Source: an uncultured Spartobacteria bacterium (GTDB lineage Bacteria; Verrucomicrobiota; Verrucomicrobiia; Chthoniobacterales; Chthoniobacteraceae). Taken from it: 57,653 nucleotides of DNA. The notes under the pieces were generated by a model that worked only from the letters and a program-made list of their open reading frames with translations, was not told where the DNA came from and did not search any database. The DNA lies in NCBI GenBank assembly GCA_903929475.1, contig CAIYUV010000138.1:1-57653 (forward strand). Direction: 5' to 3'. Both the position numbers and the translations under genes were made by a program. Positions 24,853 to 33,449 of the stretch are shown here, in pieces; within the stretch, counting starts at the first letter, position 1; each line of letters starts with the position of its first letter.

Positions 24853-25536
24853 TTATTTTTTCTCCGCTGCTTGAGCGGGCGTGGCTGCATCGCCCGCCTT
24901 CACCGATGGGAGTTCCTCGATGGTGATGTCCTTCACCTGCACCTGCGCCTTGCCGCCGCCGTGGACCTGAATGCCCATCTTGCCCGTCTGCACAATCTTC
25001 GGGTCAGCCTCTATGTATTCCAGGCCCTGCACACCGTTTATCCACGTCTTGATGCGGTTTCCCAGCGCCCAAATCACGTATTCATTCCAGTCGTCCTTTT
25101 TGATCACCGGGCGCAGCGCCGCCATGTCCGACTGCATCATCAGCTTGTTGCGGCGCGACTCATCGTAGATGCAGCCATACCAGTTCGGCTCGCCGTAATC
25201 GCACTGGTAGCCCGCCATCTCCGTGTTGTTCGGGACGCGCTGGCTGCGGATTTGGAAGCCGCTGTTCACAAAGCCCGTGCCCCACAGTTTGATTTTCATC
25301 CGCACGATGCAGTCGCCGTAGTCCTTCGTCGTCGCGAGGAAAACATTGTGCTTCACCTGCTCCGTCAGCGAGCCGCCGGTGATGCAGCCATCCTCCACAC
25401 GCCAGAGCTTCGGGTCGCCCTCCCAGCCTGCGAGCGTGGTGCCGTCAAACATCGGCGTCGTCTTTCCGACTGGCGGCGGCGGCTCGGCGTGGAGCGAGAA
25501 TGAAGCGAGGAGCGATAGAGCGAGGATGAGTTTCAT
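24853..25536 (-). CDS. DUF1080 (3-keto-disaccharide hydrolase-like) protein
   Basis: 227 residues. Signal peptide MKLILALSLLASFSLHA, then a single DUF1080 jellyroll: MFDGTTLAGWEGDPKLWRVEDGCITGG near the start, FLATTKDYGDCIVRMKIKLWG, NSGFQIRSQRVP, YQCDYGEPNWYGCIYDESRR and HGGGKAQVQVKDITIEEL at the end. Family members are secreted sugar-binding or glycoside-cleaving proteins, some acting on 3-keto-glycosides; they are greatly expanded in Verrucomicrobiota and Planctomycetota. The start at 25536 was selected because it opens into the signal peptide. Confidence 0.9.
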   Translation of the reverse strand: MKLILALSLLASFSLHAEPPPPVGKTTPMFDGTTLAGWEGDPKLWRVEDGCITGGSLTEQVKHNVFLATTKDYGDCIVRMKIKLWGTGFVNSGFQIRSQRVPNNTEMAGYQCDYGEPNWYGCIYDESRRNKLMMQSDMAALRPVIKKDDWNEYVIWALGNRIKTWINGVQGLEYIEADPKIVQTGKMGIQVHGGGKAQVQVKDITIEELPSVKAGDAATPAQAAEKK

Positions 25537-25651
25537 GGTGGAAAAAGAAGTGTGTGCGTTGAAAGAACCCGCACCGTGGGGGAAACTTTGAGAATTGTCA
25601 GCAGGCAAAAGCGGGCATCGAAGCTCATATCGAATCGCACTGTTCCTCTGC

Positions 25652-25680
25652 TAGACTTTGGGCATCCAGTTAGGTATAAA
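25652..25680 (+). promoter_or_regulatory. Candidate sigma-70 promoter, possibly leaderless
   Basis: TAGACT (25652-25657) and TATAAA (25675-25680) with a 17-bp spacer. The expected transcription start, about 7 bp after the -10 box, falls at the ATG at 25688, so the following gene could be transcribed without a leader; there is no Shine-Dalgarno. Confidence 0.45.
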
Positions 25681-25687
25681 TATTTCC

Positions 25688-26143
25688 ATGAAAGGCAGGA
25701 CGCTCAATCTCCAGTTGCCCCGCGGCTGGTATGAAGTGGAAAGCGAGCAGACACGGTCATTCCGTCGTCACGGGCAGAAATGCGGCATCCTCCACCTGTC
25801 GCTGTTGCCGCCGCTCGAAATCGAACTGACGGATGGCGAGCAGGTGCTGGCCTATCTTAAAGAGATGATCAAGGGGATGGACACGCCGCTCGGAGCGCTC
25901 ATTTCATCCGGCCACGAAGAATGTGCGGAAGGGATCATGGCCTTCGCCCTTTATAAGCACCTTCAGCAAGGGCAGCATGAATTTTGGATCATTCCCGCAG
26001 AGACCACGGTCTTCGCGGAATGGCAGATGGGTGCTCTCGCCACTGCCGGCCTTGAGCGATCCGAAGCGCACGGGATGTTGCGCGCGATGCACTTTGAGGA
26101 TTTCGAGTCTGATGAGCCTGCTGCCGATGAGTCGGGGGCCTGA
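25688..26143 (+). CDS. Hypothetical protein, unknown function
   Basis: 151 residues, soluble, mixed alpha/beta. It begins LNLQLPRGWYEVESEQTRSF and has a strand-rich N-terminal half (CGILHLSLLPPLEIEL) and an acidic C terminus (EDFESDEPAADESGA). There is a helical segment around LAYLKEMIKGMD and a WIIPAETTVFAEW strand pair, somewhat like small DUF1795-type or immunity-like folds, but I do not recognise the family. The ATG at 25688 is preferred over 25658 because a plausible -10 box lies between them. It converges on the alpha/beta hydrolase gene. Confidence 0.65.
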   Translation: MKGRTLNLQLPRGWYEVESEQTRSFRRHGQKCGILHLSLLPPLEIELTDGEQVLAYLKEMIKGMDTPLGALISSGHEECAEGIMAFALYKHLQQGQHEFWIIPAETTVFAEWQMGALATAGLERSEAHGMLRAMHFEDFESDEPAADESGA

Positions 26144-26176
26144 TGTCCGGCGGGGATGGATGGCGCGCGTGGGGAT

Positions 26177-27001
26177 TCAACGCGCTCCGCTCAGCAGGAA
26201 ATCGCTGATGCGTTGGAACCATTCGGCGCTGGGGTGGGTGGGGAGGCTGTTGTGGCCGGTGTCGGGGAGGGGGATGAGGAGTTTTTTGCCGGGGTAGTTG
26301 TCGAAGAGCCTGCGGCCCTGGGCGGCACCGACGATTTCGTCCTCCTCGGCGATGACGATGGCGACGGGGCCGGGGTGGCGGGCGAGCGCGGTGATGTTGT
26401 CGTATTTGTCGCGGAGGATGAGGCTGGTGGGGAGCCACGGGAATTTCGCCTGCGCGACTTCCTGCATGCGGGCGAACGGCACGACGAGCGCGATGCCGGC
26501 GATGCGCTGCGGGAGTGTGTCGGCGACTGCGCAGGCGATGCCGCTGCCGACGCTTTCGCCGAGGATGAAAAGCGGGCGCGTGTCGGCGGCGAGCAGTTCC
26601 TCGACGGCGGATTTTCCAGCGGCGGTGAATGAGTCCTTTCCCACGCTGCCGGGCCTCGCGCCGTAGCCGGGGTATTCAAAAAGAAAGACCTCCCACTTTG
26701 CGCCGCCATCGAGCGACTGGAATGCGTTGAGGTAAAACGTGCGGTGCAGCGCGTAGCCTGCGTTGCCGTGGAAGACGACGAGCCGTGCGGTGGCGCGCGG
26801 GTTTGGTTTGCGCCAGCCGATGATGTGGCCGTTCGCATCGCGCCACGGCTCGACGAAACCGCCCGCCCGCGCGAGCACGCCAGCCTCGGTGTCGCGCGTG
26901 GGGTGGTAGAGCAGGGAATTCTGGCAGCCCGCGACAAGCAGAACGAGCGCGGCGTAGGTGAGGGCGATGGTGCGCACGGCGATGATGAGAAGTCTTTTCA
27001 C
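26177..27001 (-). CDS. Alpha/beta hydrolase (Bem46/YfhR-like), membrane-anchored
   Basis: 274 residues. The N-terminal hydrophobic segment ends in a lipobox-like LLVAGC (Cys 26), so the enzyme may be a lipoprotein or be simply anchored. Then LLYHPTRD, the oxyanion strand VVFHGNAG (78-82), the nucleophile elbow GESVGSG (Ser 150), the acid Asp in EEDEIV (Asp 221) and His 250 in DTGHNSL form a full catalytic triad. Closest to the Bem46/YfhR group of serine hydrolases, whose substrates are mostly unknown. A GC hairpin (cgcccg/cgggcg) lies just upstream of the start. Confidence 0.87.
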   Translation of the reverse strand: MKRLLIIAVRTIALTYAALVLLVAGCQNSLLYHPTRDTEAGVLARAGGFVEPWRDANGHIIGWRKPNPRATARLVVFHGNAGYALHRTFYLNAFQSLDGGAKWEVFLFEYPGYGARPGSVGKDSFTAAGKSAVEELLAADTRPLFILGESVGSGIACAVADTLPQRIAGIALVVPFARMQEVAQAKFPWLPTSLILRDKYDNITALARHPGPVAIVIAEEDEIVGAAQGRRLFDNYPGKKLLIPLPDTGHNSLPTHPSAEWFQRISDFLLSGAR

Positions 27002-27142
27002 GGCAAGCCCGCCCGTTTCGCGGGCGAAACAAACGTGTGAGCAACGTGGGGCAAAGTCCGGCAGTTGTCAGTCGGCAAAATGAACGTCCGCTCTTGCCGG
27101 GGAAATGGAAACACGATTCCATGCGTGCGCCACGCCAATTGC

Positions 27143-27187
27143 ATTCCCACCAAGCCAACTCTCCTGCGGTGGAATACAATGGTAGGT
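27143..27187 (+). other. Second weak attC-like hairpin
   Basis: ATTCCCACC (27143-27151) can pair with GGTGGAAT (27168-27175) leaving one unpaired C, the extrahelical-base feature of attC L'' boxes. Five bases later comes ggtaggtgtcgc (27181-27192), which resembles the gttaggcgtcgc at 913-924 but lacks the invariant GTT. Compatible with a decayed cassette boundary, and equally with chance. Confidence 0.15.
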
Positions 27188-27202
27188 GTCGCCTCGCTCA
27201 TA

Positions 27203-27553
27203 ATGAGAACCACACTTATAGCCTTTTCACTTTCAGCGTTTGTCTTGTGTAGCTGCGCCGTCAGTCGCACTTCCGATTCGCGTCCGCCTGCGACTCCGCA
27301 CGGTATTACTGCCGCCAGCGGAGCCGAACAGGCTCGCAGCGACATTTCAGCCGGACGACTTCAGCTCATGGAGGCTGGCACTCGAGGAGTCTGCACGCCT
27401 GGCGTTTCGGAGTTCGACACACGCTTCGCCAATCTCCCTCGACACCGCCTCCCTTGCGGTTGCACCACACACGACGCGAGCTTGTGGATGCGTTACGCCG
27501 AGGCTTACAACGCAGTCGTAGTCGCACACGTCCAGAAGCGGGCTAGAAGATGA
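27203..27553 (+). CDS. Small Cys-containing lipoprotein, unknown function
   Basis: 116 residues from the preferred start at 27203, which opens a lipoprotein signal peptide (MRTTLIAFSLSAFVLCSC). The mature part contains a Cys-x-Cys (PCGCTTHDASLW) and further Cys at GVCTPG, then MRYAEAYNAVVVAHVQKRARR at the end. I do not recognise the family. The longer frame back to 27065 has no coding character. Forty-three bases before the VOC gene on the same strand; codon use is less GC-biased than the surroundings. Confidence 0.6.
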   Translation: MRTTLIAFSLSAFVLCSCAVSRTSDSRPPATPHGITAASGAEQARSDISAGRLQLMEAGTRGVCTPGVSEFDTRFANLPRHRLPCGCTTHDASLWMRYAEAYNAVVVAHVQKRARR

Positions 27554-27596
27554 ACTTTGATACCAACGATACGCTTCGCACGCACTACAGCATTCC

Positions 27597-27950
27597 ATGA
27601 AACACATTGCACTCAATCTAGTGGTTCTGCGTTCTTCCGACATGACACGAGCAGCAGCATTCTATTCGCGGTTGGGTTTGCAGTTCGTGCGGCATCAGCA
27701 TGGCAGTGGCCCCGAGCATTTCGCGGCGGAACTTGGTAGTGGCGTATTCGAGCTTTATCCGTTTTCTCCCGATGGTCCGTCCACGCTTGGAACTCGTATT
27801 GGTTTCAGTGTGCCTTCGCTCGATGCTGCCATTGCCGCCCTCGGCGACTATCCCGGAGCCATCATTTCGCCGCCGAAGGATTCCGAGTGGGGACGCCGCG
27901 CAGTGATTGCCGACCCGGACGGACATCGTATCGAACTTCTCCAACAATGA
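27597..27950 (+). CDS. VOC-family (glyoxalase/bleomycin-resistance-like) protein
   Basis: 117 residues, one glyoxalase-fold protein. The first beta-alpha-beta unit reads LNLVVLRSSDMTRAAAFYSRLGLQFVRH, the second SVPSLDAAIAALGDYPGAII followed by AVIADPDGHRIELLQQ, the usual closing motif with the metal-ligand Glu. The first His (KHIALN) matches the opening ligand position. Substrate cannot be told; such small genes are frequent cargo of mobile gene cassettes. The stop is embedded in atgaccgcaacgcct, nearly identical to the sequence after the gene ending at 1485. Confidence 0.85.
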   Translation: MKHIALNLVVLRSSDMTRAAAFYSRLGLQFVRHQHGSGPEHFAAELGSGVFELYPFSPDGPSTLGTRIGFSVPSLDAAIAALGDYPGAIISPPKDSEWGRRAVIADPDGHRIELLQQ

Positions 27951-28103
27951 CCGCAACGCCTATGCCTGCGCCGCAGCGAGTCTAGCCATTGCATGCCGGC
28001 GCGGGCCGGAGCCAACCGCCATTGGTGCTGTTCTCATTACGAGTGGGCAATGGCTTAATTTTTGTTCTTAGATGCACCTCGCCTGCACCGTAAATAAACG
28101 CTG

Positions 28104-28442
28104 ATGAAACTCGACTCGGATTCAGACGCTTGGGAATTGGAAGACGCGGAGGAGCGCCACCGCAATGCGCCGGATATTTACTCAGTCCCCGCGATCGCCG
28201 AGCGCACCAATCGTCGTGAGGGGGATTGTGTTGAACTATTATTTCTATTTCGTGGCCGCGACGAGCATGGACTATTTATCCAGAGCGAGCGGCTCACTGT
28301 CACCATCCGCAATGTTTCGTCTTCCGGTTACGTCGGCACCCTAAACTCTCCGCCGGTGAGTTCTGCATTACTCCATGTAGGTGATTCGGTCTGTTTTGAG
28401 GCGCGGCATATTTCGTCTATCCGAGCAGCCGGTCGGGGTTGA
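28104..28442 (+). CDS. Hypothetical protein, DUF2314/immunity-like beta domain
   Basis: 112 residues. After an acidic N terminus and [17 protein letters not shown] comes a small beta domain: [36 protein letters not shown] and a closing [14 protein letters not shown]. The final G-D-x-V-x-F-x-x-x-H-I pattern is shared with DUF2314 and several immunity-protein families. The gene converges on the aminopeptidase gene and their 3' ends overlap by 26 bp. Function unknown. Confidence 0.65.
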   Translation: MKLDSDSDAWELEDAEERHRNAPDIYSVPAIAERTNRREGDCVELLFLFRGRDEHGLFIQSERLTVTIRNVSSSGYVGTLNSPPVSSALLHVGDSVCFEARHISSIRAAGRG

Positions 28443-29532
28443 GGGCTTGCAGGGGTTTGGGGAGGAAGATGCCGTCTTTGCGGATGAGTTTGCCGTCGAA
28501 GTAAATCTCGCCGCCGCTGTAGTCGGCGCGCTGGATGCAGACGAGGTCCCAGTGGACTTGGGAGCGGTTGCCGTTGTCGGCTTCTTCGTAGGCCTGGCCG
28601 GGGGTGAAGTGGAAGGAGCCGGCGATTTTTTCGTCGAACAAAATGTCGCGCATCGGGTGGAGGACGTGGGGGTTGAAGCCGATGGCGAATTCGCCGATGT
28701 AGCGGGCGCCGGGGTCGCTATCGAGGATGGCGTTGAGTTTTTCCGAGTCTCCGGCGCAGGTGGCTTTGATGATTTTGCCGTTTTTGAATTCGAGGCGGAC
28801 GGCGTCGAAGCTGGTGCCCTGGTAAATGGTGGGGGCGTTGTATTGGATGACGCCGTTGACGCTGTTGCGGACGGGGGCGGTGAAGCATTCGCCGTCGGGG
28901 ATGTTGTGCTCGCCGCCGCAGGGGAGGGCGCGGATGCCTTTGATGCTGAAGCGGAGGTCGGTGCCGGGGCCTTTGATGTGGACTTCGTCGGTGGCCATCA
29001 TCGCCTCGGAGAGTGCTTTCATTCCTGGGATCAGCTTCGAGTAGTCGAGGGTGCAGACGCGGAAGTAGAAATCCTCGAAGGCCTCGGTGCTCATGCCGGC
29101 GAGCTGCGCCATGCTGGGCGTGGGCCAGCGAAGGACGACCCACTTGGTTTTTTCCACGCGCCAGTCGAGGACGGCTTTCATCTTTTTGCTGATGAGTTTC
29201 ATCTGCGAGGAGGGAACGTCGGCCATTTCGGTGATGTTCTGTCCGCCGCGAAATGCGATGTAGGCGGCCATTTTTTTCATCTGCGCGAGCTGGACGGCGC
29301 AGTGGACTTCGAGCCCGGCCTCCTGCGCGCCGAGCGCCATTTCGCGCGCGACGCGGCTGTGGTGCGTCTGCACGAGCGGGATGGCTTTTGCGGCGCGGAC
29401 GGCGCGGATGAGGGCGACGGTCATCTCGTCCGGGATGTCGAACATATCGAGGAGGACTTTCTCGCCGGGCTTGAGCGCGGTGGAGAAGGAGACGAGGTTT
29501 TTTGCGAGGTGATCGTAGCGTGGGTCGTTCAT
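28417..29532 (-). CDS. M29-family aminopeptidase (thermophilic metalloprotease)
   Basis: 371 residues, the usual length for M29 (aminopeptidase T/AmpS). The N-terminal domain has [24 protein letters not shown]; the C-terminal catalytic part contains [61 protein letters not shown] and the closing [14 protein letters not shown]. Acidic and His residues in these blocks match the two-metal site of the family (Glu in GECF and GEFAIG, His in HPMRD, HFT and HWD). Cleaves N-terminal residues from peptides in the cytoplasm. Divergent from hldE2 with 85 bp between starts. Confidence 0.93.
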   Translation of the reverse strand: MNDPRYDHLAKNLVSFSTALKPGEKVLLDMFDIPDEMTVALIRAVRAAKAIPLVQTHHSRVAREMALGAQEAGLEVHCAVQLAQMKKMAAYIAFRGGQNITEMADVPSSQMKLISKKMKAVLDWRVEKTKWVVLRWPTPSMAQLAGMSTEAFEDFYFRVCTLDYSKLIPGMKALSEAMMATDEVHIKGPGTDLRFSIKGIRALPCGGEHNIPDGECFTAPVRNSVNGVIQYNAPTIYQGTSFDAVRLEFKNGKIIKATCAGDSEKLNAILDSDPGARYIGEFAIGFNPHVLHPMRDILFDEKIAGSFHFTPGQAYEEADNGNRSQVHWDLVCIQRADYSGGEIYFDGKLIRKDGIFLPKPLQALNPDRLLG

Positions 29533-29617
29533 GTTGGCGGGGAAAGTAGCGGCTCACCCGCGCGTGCCAACAAACTTTCGCCTCGCACGAATCGGTATCC
29601 TCCGCGATGGAAAGGGG

Positions 29618-30097
29618 ATGAGTTTGCAGAAATTGAAATCAGCTACGGAACTCGCCGCGCTCCGCGAGCAGCTTGGCGCGCAGGGGCGGCGGCTGGTTTT
29701 TACGAATGGGTGCTTTGACCTGCTGCACGTCGGTCATGTGCGCTATCTCCGGCAGGCACGCGCGCTGGGCGATGCGCTCGTCGTGGCAGTGAATGGCGAT
29801 GCGAGTGTCCGCGCTCTCAAAGGGCCGACGCGACCGGTGAACAGCGAAGACGACCGCGCCGAAGTGCTCGCTGCGCTGGAGTGCGTGGATTTCGTCACGG
29901 TTTTTCACACCGAGCGTGTGAGTGATTTGGTGCGCATCATCCGCCCGCACATTTACGCGAAAGGCGGCGACTACACGGTGGATTCACTCGACCCCGGTGA
30001 GCGCGGTGCTTTGAACGAAGTCGGCGCGGAAATCCGCATCCTCCCGCTCGTGCCGGGAAAAAGCACGACCAGCACTCTCGCCAAATGCCAAAGTTAA
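29618..30097 (+). CDS. hldE2/rfaE2: D-glycero-beta-D-manno-heptose 1-phosphate adenylyltransferase
   Basis: 159 residues, the stand-alone adenylyltransferase half of HldE. Nucleotidyltransferase motif GCFDLLHVGHVRYLRQARALGD (HxGH type) and the family stretch GPTRPVNSEDDRAEVLAALECVDFV, AKGGDYTVDSL and LVPGKSTTS. It makes ADP-heptose for the LPS inner core from heptose 1-phosphate. The kinase half (HldE1) must be elsewhere. The start at 29618 fits the family; the open frame goes back to 29531. Overlaps purN by 13 bp. Confidence 0.92.
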   Translation: MSLQKLKSATELAALREQLGAQGRRLVFTNGCFDLLHVGHVRYLRQARALGDALVVAVNGDASVRALKGPTRPVNSEDDRAEVLAALECVDFVTVFHTERVSDLVRIIRPHIYAKGGDYTVDSLDPGERGALNEVGAEIRILPLVPGKSTTSTLAKCQS

Positions 30098-30696
30098 AAC
30101 TCGGAATCCTCGGCTCAGGCAAAGGCTCGAACTTCCGCGCCATCGCCGACGCCATCGCGTGCGGCGAACTAGACGCGGAGGTGCGCATCGTCATCAGCGA
30201 CGTGGAAAGCGCGGGCATCCTCATACTGGCCCGCGAGCGCGGCTATCGCGCGGAGTTCCTCGCGCCGGGGCATTTCAAAACGAAACTCGAACCCGAGGCG
30301 GAGACTCGACTCGTGGCGATGCTGAAGGACGCGGGCGTCGAGTGGGTCGTGCTCGCCGGCTATATGCGGATGATCAAAGCCCCGCTGCTCGACGCTTTTC
30401 CACGCCGCATCATCAACATCCATCCCTCGCTGCTGCCTGCATTTCCCGGCCTCGCCGCGTGGGAGCAGGCGGTGCTCGCAAAGGCGGCGAAGAGCGGCTG
30501 CACCGTTCATTTTGTGGACGAGGGCATGGACACCGGCGAAATCATCGCGCAAGCGGAAGTCCCCGTGCTCGCCGATGACACGCCATCGTCGCTCCACGCG
30601 CGCATTCAAATCGAGGAACACCGCCTTTACCCCACCGTGCTTCGCCAAATCGCAGCAGGAGAGATCGCACTACCCGTCGCGCCGGGCGTGTGCTAG
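30085..30696 (+). CDS. purN: Phosphoribosylglycinamide formyltransferase
   Basis: 203 residues. GART motifs: GILGSGKGSNFRAI (substrate phosphate loop), VISDVESAGIL, VVLAGYMRMI, INIHPSLLPAFPG with the catalytic Asn-His pair, GCTVHFVDEGMDTGEII with the catalytic Asp, then EEHRLYP. Uses 10-formyltetrahydrofolate to formylate GAR, the third step of purine synthesis; purS and purQ lie at the window start. Its overlap with the heptose gene implies one transcript for two unrelated pathways. Confidence 0.95.
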   Translation: MPKLKLGILGSGKGSNFRAIADAIACGELDAEVRIVISDVESAGILILARERGYRAEFLAPGHFKTKLEPEAETRLVAMLKDAGVEWVVLAGYMRMIKAPLLDAFPRRIINIHPSLLPAFPGLAAWEQAVLAKAAKSGCTVHFVDEGMDTGEIIAQAEVPVLADDTPSSLHARIQIEEHRLYPTVLRQIAAGEIALPVAPGVC

Positions 30697-30705
30697 CGTC
30701 CCGCC

Positions 30706-30915
30706 GTGAACACACAGAAACCCATGCGCATCGTAGGCCGCCGGAAGTCGGCGACGGGACTCCGTGCAGCGGACGGTTTGCAGCGTCTGGCGCAGGAGTT
30801 TCGCGGAGGAAAGCCGTTTGCGCCGCGCGGGCTGTATCGTTTTCAAAGCCACGAAGAAGCTGACCAATGGATGCTGAAGATGCTCACCCGGCCGAGTGCC
30901 GGATGCCGACGCTAG
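30706..30915 (+). CDS. Small protein upstream of a nucleotidyltransferase (possible antitoxin)
   Basis: 69 residues. N-terminal basic stretch (MRIVGRRKSATGL), then RAADGLQRLAQEFRGGKPFAPRGLYRF and the helix SHEEADQWMLKMLTRP. The RF.SHEEADxWM pattern is one I associate with small proteins encoded just before minimal nucleotidyltransferases in PVC genomes. The genes overlap, so the two are probably translated together. Could be a partner or antitoxin; function not established. Confidence 0.65.
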   Translation: MNTQKPMRIVGRRKSATGLRAADGLQRLAQEFRGGKPFAPRGLYRFQSHEEADQWMLKMLTRPSAGCRR

Positions 30916-31379
30916 CAGACGTCGTCGGACTTTGCCGCGCGCTGAATGAACAGGGCGCGAAGTATCTGCTCGTGGGCGGATGGGCGGTGATGCAGCACGG
31001 ACATCTGCGCACGACGGGCGACATTGATTTGCTCGTCGAGGATTCATTGGAAAACCAGGCGCGCACATTTCGCGCGCTGGAGATTCTGCCGGACAAGGCC
31101 ATCCTCGAATTTGGCAACGACGACCTGCGTGATTACGTGGTGCTCCGCGTCGCAGACGACGTGCTCGTGGATGTGATGACGAGTGCGTGCGGCATCGCCT
31201 ACGATGAAGCCAGCAAGTCCATCGTGACCGTGGAAATTGACGGCGTGCCCATTCCAATCGCCACCGCAGAACTGCTCCTGCGGATGAAACAAACGGTGCG
31301 CGACAAGGACGCAGCAGATCGCGCATTTCTCGAAGCGAAAATTCGCGGCGAGGATGTTTCACACTGGACGGGCGATTAA
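30903..31379 (+). CDS. Nucleotidyltransferase-fold protein (MNT/AbiEii-like)
   Basis: 158 residues from 30903 (an upstream ATG at 30867 is also possible). The nucleotidyltransferase motif is GGWAVMQHGHLRTTGDIDLLV, with the two Asp of D-I-D in place and a third acidic position in DVLVDVMTS. The C-terminal part (IPIATAELLLRMKQTVRDKDAADRAFLEAKI) is typical of the DUF6036/AbiEii-like group, often acting as toxins or in defence. The preceding small gene overlaps by 13 bp, supporting a two-gene module. Confidence 0.8.
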   Translation: MPTLADVVGLCRALNEQGAKYLLVGGWAVMQHGHLRTTGDIDLLVEDSLENQARTFRALEILPDKAILEFGNDDLRDYVVLRVADDVLVDVMTSACGIAYDEASKSIVTVEIDGVPIPIATAELLLRMKQTVRDKDAADRAFLEAKIRGEDVSHWTGD

Positions 31380-31433
31380 ATAAAACTCGCCGATTGCAAA
31401 TCACTGCGCGCGTGATTTTCTCCGCGCCCACTC

Positions 31434-33449
31434 ATGGCAGGCTTTCGTCTATTTGATCTCAATCCCGAGCAGGAGCAGGCGGTGCGGACGACCGAAGGGC
31501 CGCTCCTCATCCTCGCCGGTGCAGGCAGCGGGAAGACGCGTGTCATCATCGCGCGCACGGCCTACATGCTGGCGCAGGGAATTCTTCCCGAGCACATCCT
31601 CGCGGTCACATTTACGAACAAAGCCGCGATGGAAATGCGCGAACGTCTCGCCGGAATGGTCGCGGAGGACGTGGCAAAAAAAGTCACGATGTCCACGTTT
31701 CACGCGCTGTGCGTGCGAATCCTCCGGCAGGACATCCAGTCGCTCGGCTACAAAAAGAATTTTTCCATCTACGACGAGGGCGACCAGATGGGGCTCATCA
31801 AAAAGATCATCACCCGCGTTTCTGCGCGCGACGAGAAACTCGATCCGCACGTCGCCAAGAACGCAATCAGCAAGGCGAAGAACGCAGGCTGGGCCGCGCC
31901 GGAGGACGACAAGACGCTGCTCGGCGCTGTCTTCGCGCGATACAACGCAGATTTGAAAACGCTCAACGCAGTGGACTTCGACGACCTGCTGCTGCTCACC
32001 GTGAAACTCCTCAACGAGCACGGCGAAGTGCGCGAGCGCTGGCAGCGCCGTTTTCGCTACCTCATGGTGGACGAGTTTCAGGACACCAACCGCCTCCAGC
32101 TCGACCTCGTCGCGCTGCTCGCCGGCTCGCGCGAGGGCGGGTCGCCCAATGTCGCCGTCGTGGGCGACGACGACCAATCCATCTACGGTTGGCGCGGTGC
32201 GGAAGTGACCAACATCCTCGAATTCGAGGCCCACTTTCCGAACCCCACCGTCATCAAACTCGAACAGAACTACCGCTCGACGAACTTCATCCTCGGCACC
32301 GCGAATTCCCTCATCAAAAACAACCCGCGCCGCCGCCCGAAGAAACTTTGGAGTGCGCAGCAGGGCGGCGAAAAAGTCCGCATCGTCGCCATGCCCGACG
32401 ACCGGCAGGAAGCGCAGTTCATCACCGAGGAAATCAACGCCCGCAAAACCGCCGAGGGCAAAAAGTGGGAGGACTTCGCCGTCCTTTTCCGCATGAATGC
32501 GCAGTCGCGGCTCGTCGAGGAAAACTTCCGTCATCTGCGCGTGCCCTATCGCATCATCGGCGGCAAAAGTTTCTTCGACCGGCGCGAAATCAAAGACGTC
32601 CTCGCCTACGCCTCGTGCCTTTTGAACGTGGATGACGACGTCGCACTCCTCCGCATCATCAACACACCCGCGCGCGGCATCTCCGACACCACCGTGGAGA
32701 AAGCCGTCGAGTGGAGCATCCACGCCCGCACGCCCGTCTTCGCCGCACTGCGCAGCGAGGAATTCCTCGCCACCCTCACCACACGCACTTGCGCCGCCAT
32801 CGAGAAATTCACCACCTTCCTCGACGACTACGAGACGAAGATGACCGAGCCCCTCGCCAATCAGCCCGCCATTTTACGCATCCTCATCGCGGAAAGCGGC
32901 TACCTCGCCGATTTGCAGCGCACCTGCAAGAAACCCGAGGAGTGGCTCGACCGCGAGCGCGGCGTCAACGAACTCCTCACCAGCTTCGAGCAATTTGAAG
33001 GACGCAGCGACAAGGGCCTGCGCGGCTTCCTCGATGAAATGATGCTCCGCCAGGAACGCGAGGAGGACAAAGAGGAAGACACCGCCGGCGTCACCCTCAT
33101 CACCCTCCACGCCAGCAAAGGCCTCGAATTTCCCCACGTCTATCTCATGGGCGTCGAGGAAGGCGTCCTCCCGCACGACCGCTCCAAAGTCGAAGGCACC
33201 GTGGACGAAGAGCGCCGCCTGCTCTACGTCGGCATCACCCGCGCCCGCGAGACGCTCGCCCTCACATGGTGCCGCCAGCGCATCAAATACGGCAGCCCCA
33301 TGCCCGGCATCGCCAGCAGCTTCCTGCGCGAATTCGATCCCGAACTCGTCGAGCACAAAGACGTCGGCCAAATCCTCAACGCCCCCGTCACCGAAGAAAA
33401 AGCCACCGCCAATTTCGACGCAATGCGCGCCATGCTCGGGAAGATGTAG
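31434..33449 (+). CDS. UvrD/Rep/PcrA-family DNA helicase
   Basis: 671 residues, superfamily 1A helicase. Motifs in order: LNPEQEQAV (Q motif), LILAGAGSGKT (I), AVTFTNKAAMEMRERL (Ia), MVDEFQDTN (II), VGDDDQSIYGWRGA (III), LEQNYRST (IV), VTLITLHASKGLEFPHV (V) and EERRLLYVGITRARE (VI). Shorter than UvrD, closer in size to Rep. Unwinds DNA in repair or replication restart in the 3'-5' direction. Starts 54 bp after the nucleotidyltransferase gene. The repeat island begins about 130 bp after its stop. Confidence 0.94.
   Translation: MAGFRLFDLNPEQEQAVRTTEGPLLILAGAGSGKTRVIIARTAYMLAQGILPEHILAVTFTNKAAMEMRERLAGMVAEDVAKKVTMSTFHALCVRILRQDIQSLGYKKNFSIYDEGDQMGLIKKIITRVSARDEKLDPHVAKNAISKAKNAGWAAPEDDKTLLGAVFARYNADLKTLNAVDFDDLLLLTVKLLNEHGEVRERWQRRFRYLMVDEFQDTNRLQLDLVALLAGSREGGSPNVAVVGDDDQSIYGWRGAEVTNILEFEAHFPNPTVIKLEQNYRSTNFILGTANSLIKNNPRRRPKKLWSAQQGGEKVRIVAMPDDRQEAQFITEEINARKTAEGKKWEDFAVLFRMNAQSRLVEENFRHLRVPYRIIGGKSFFDRREIKDVLAYASCLLNVDDDVALLRIINTPARGISDTTVEKAVEWSIHARTPVFAALRSEEFLATLTTRTCAAIEKFTTFLDDYETKMTEPLANQPAILRILIAESGYLADLQRTCKKPEEWLDRERGVNELLTSFEQFEGRSDKGLRGFLDEMMLRQEREEDKEEDTAGVTLITLHASKGLEFPHVYLMGVEEGVLPHDRSKVEGTVDEERRLLYVGITRARETLALTWCRQRIKYGSPMPGIASSFLREFDPELVEHKDVGQILNAPVTEEKATANFDAMRAMLGKM

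Noticed and set aside
25669-25675. GTTAGGT as another integron R' box
   Set aside because: Matches GTTRRRY but has no stem upstream; such a degenerate 7-mer is expected by chance about every kilobase, and it overlaps the better-supported promoter.
27006-27026. GC hairpin as a terminator
   Set aside because: No T-run follows on either strand and it lies in the 5' region of the hydrolase gene.
28381-29718. 445-codon plus-strand ORF over the aminopeptidase
   Set aside because: Exact antisense of the M29 gene, with Gly/Val/Asp-rich translation and no recognisable domain.
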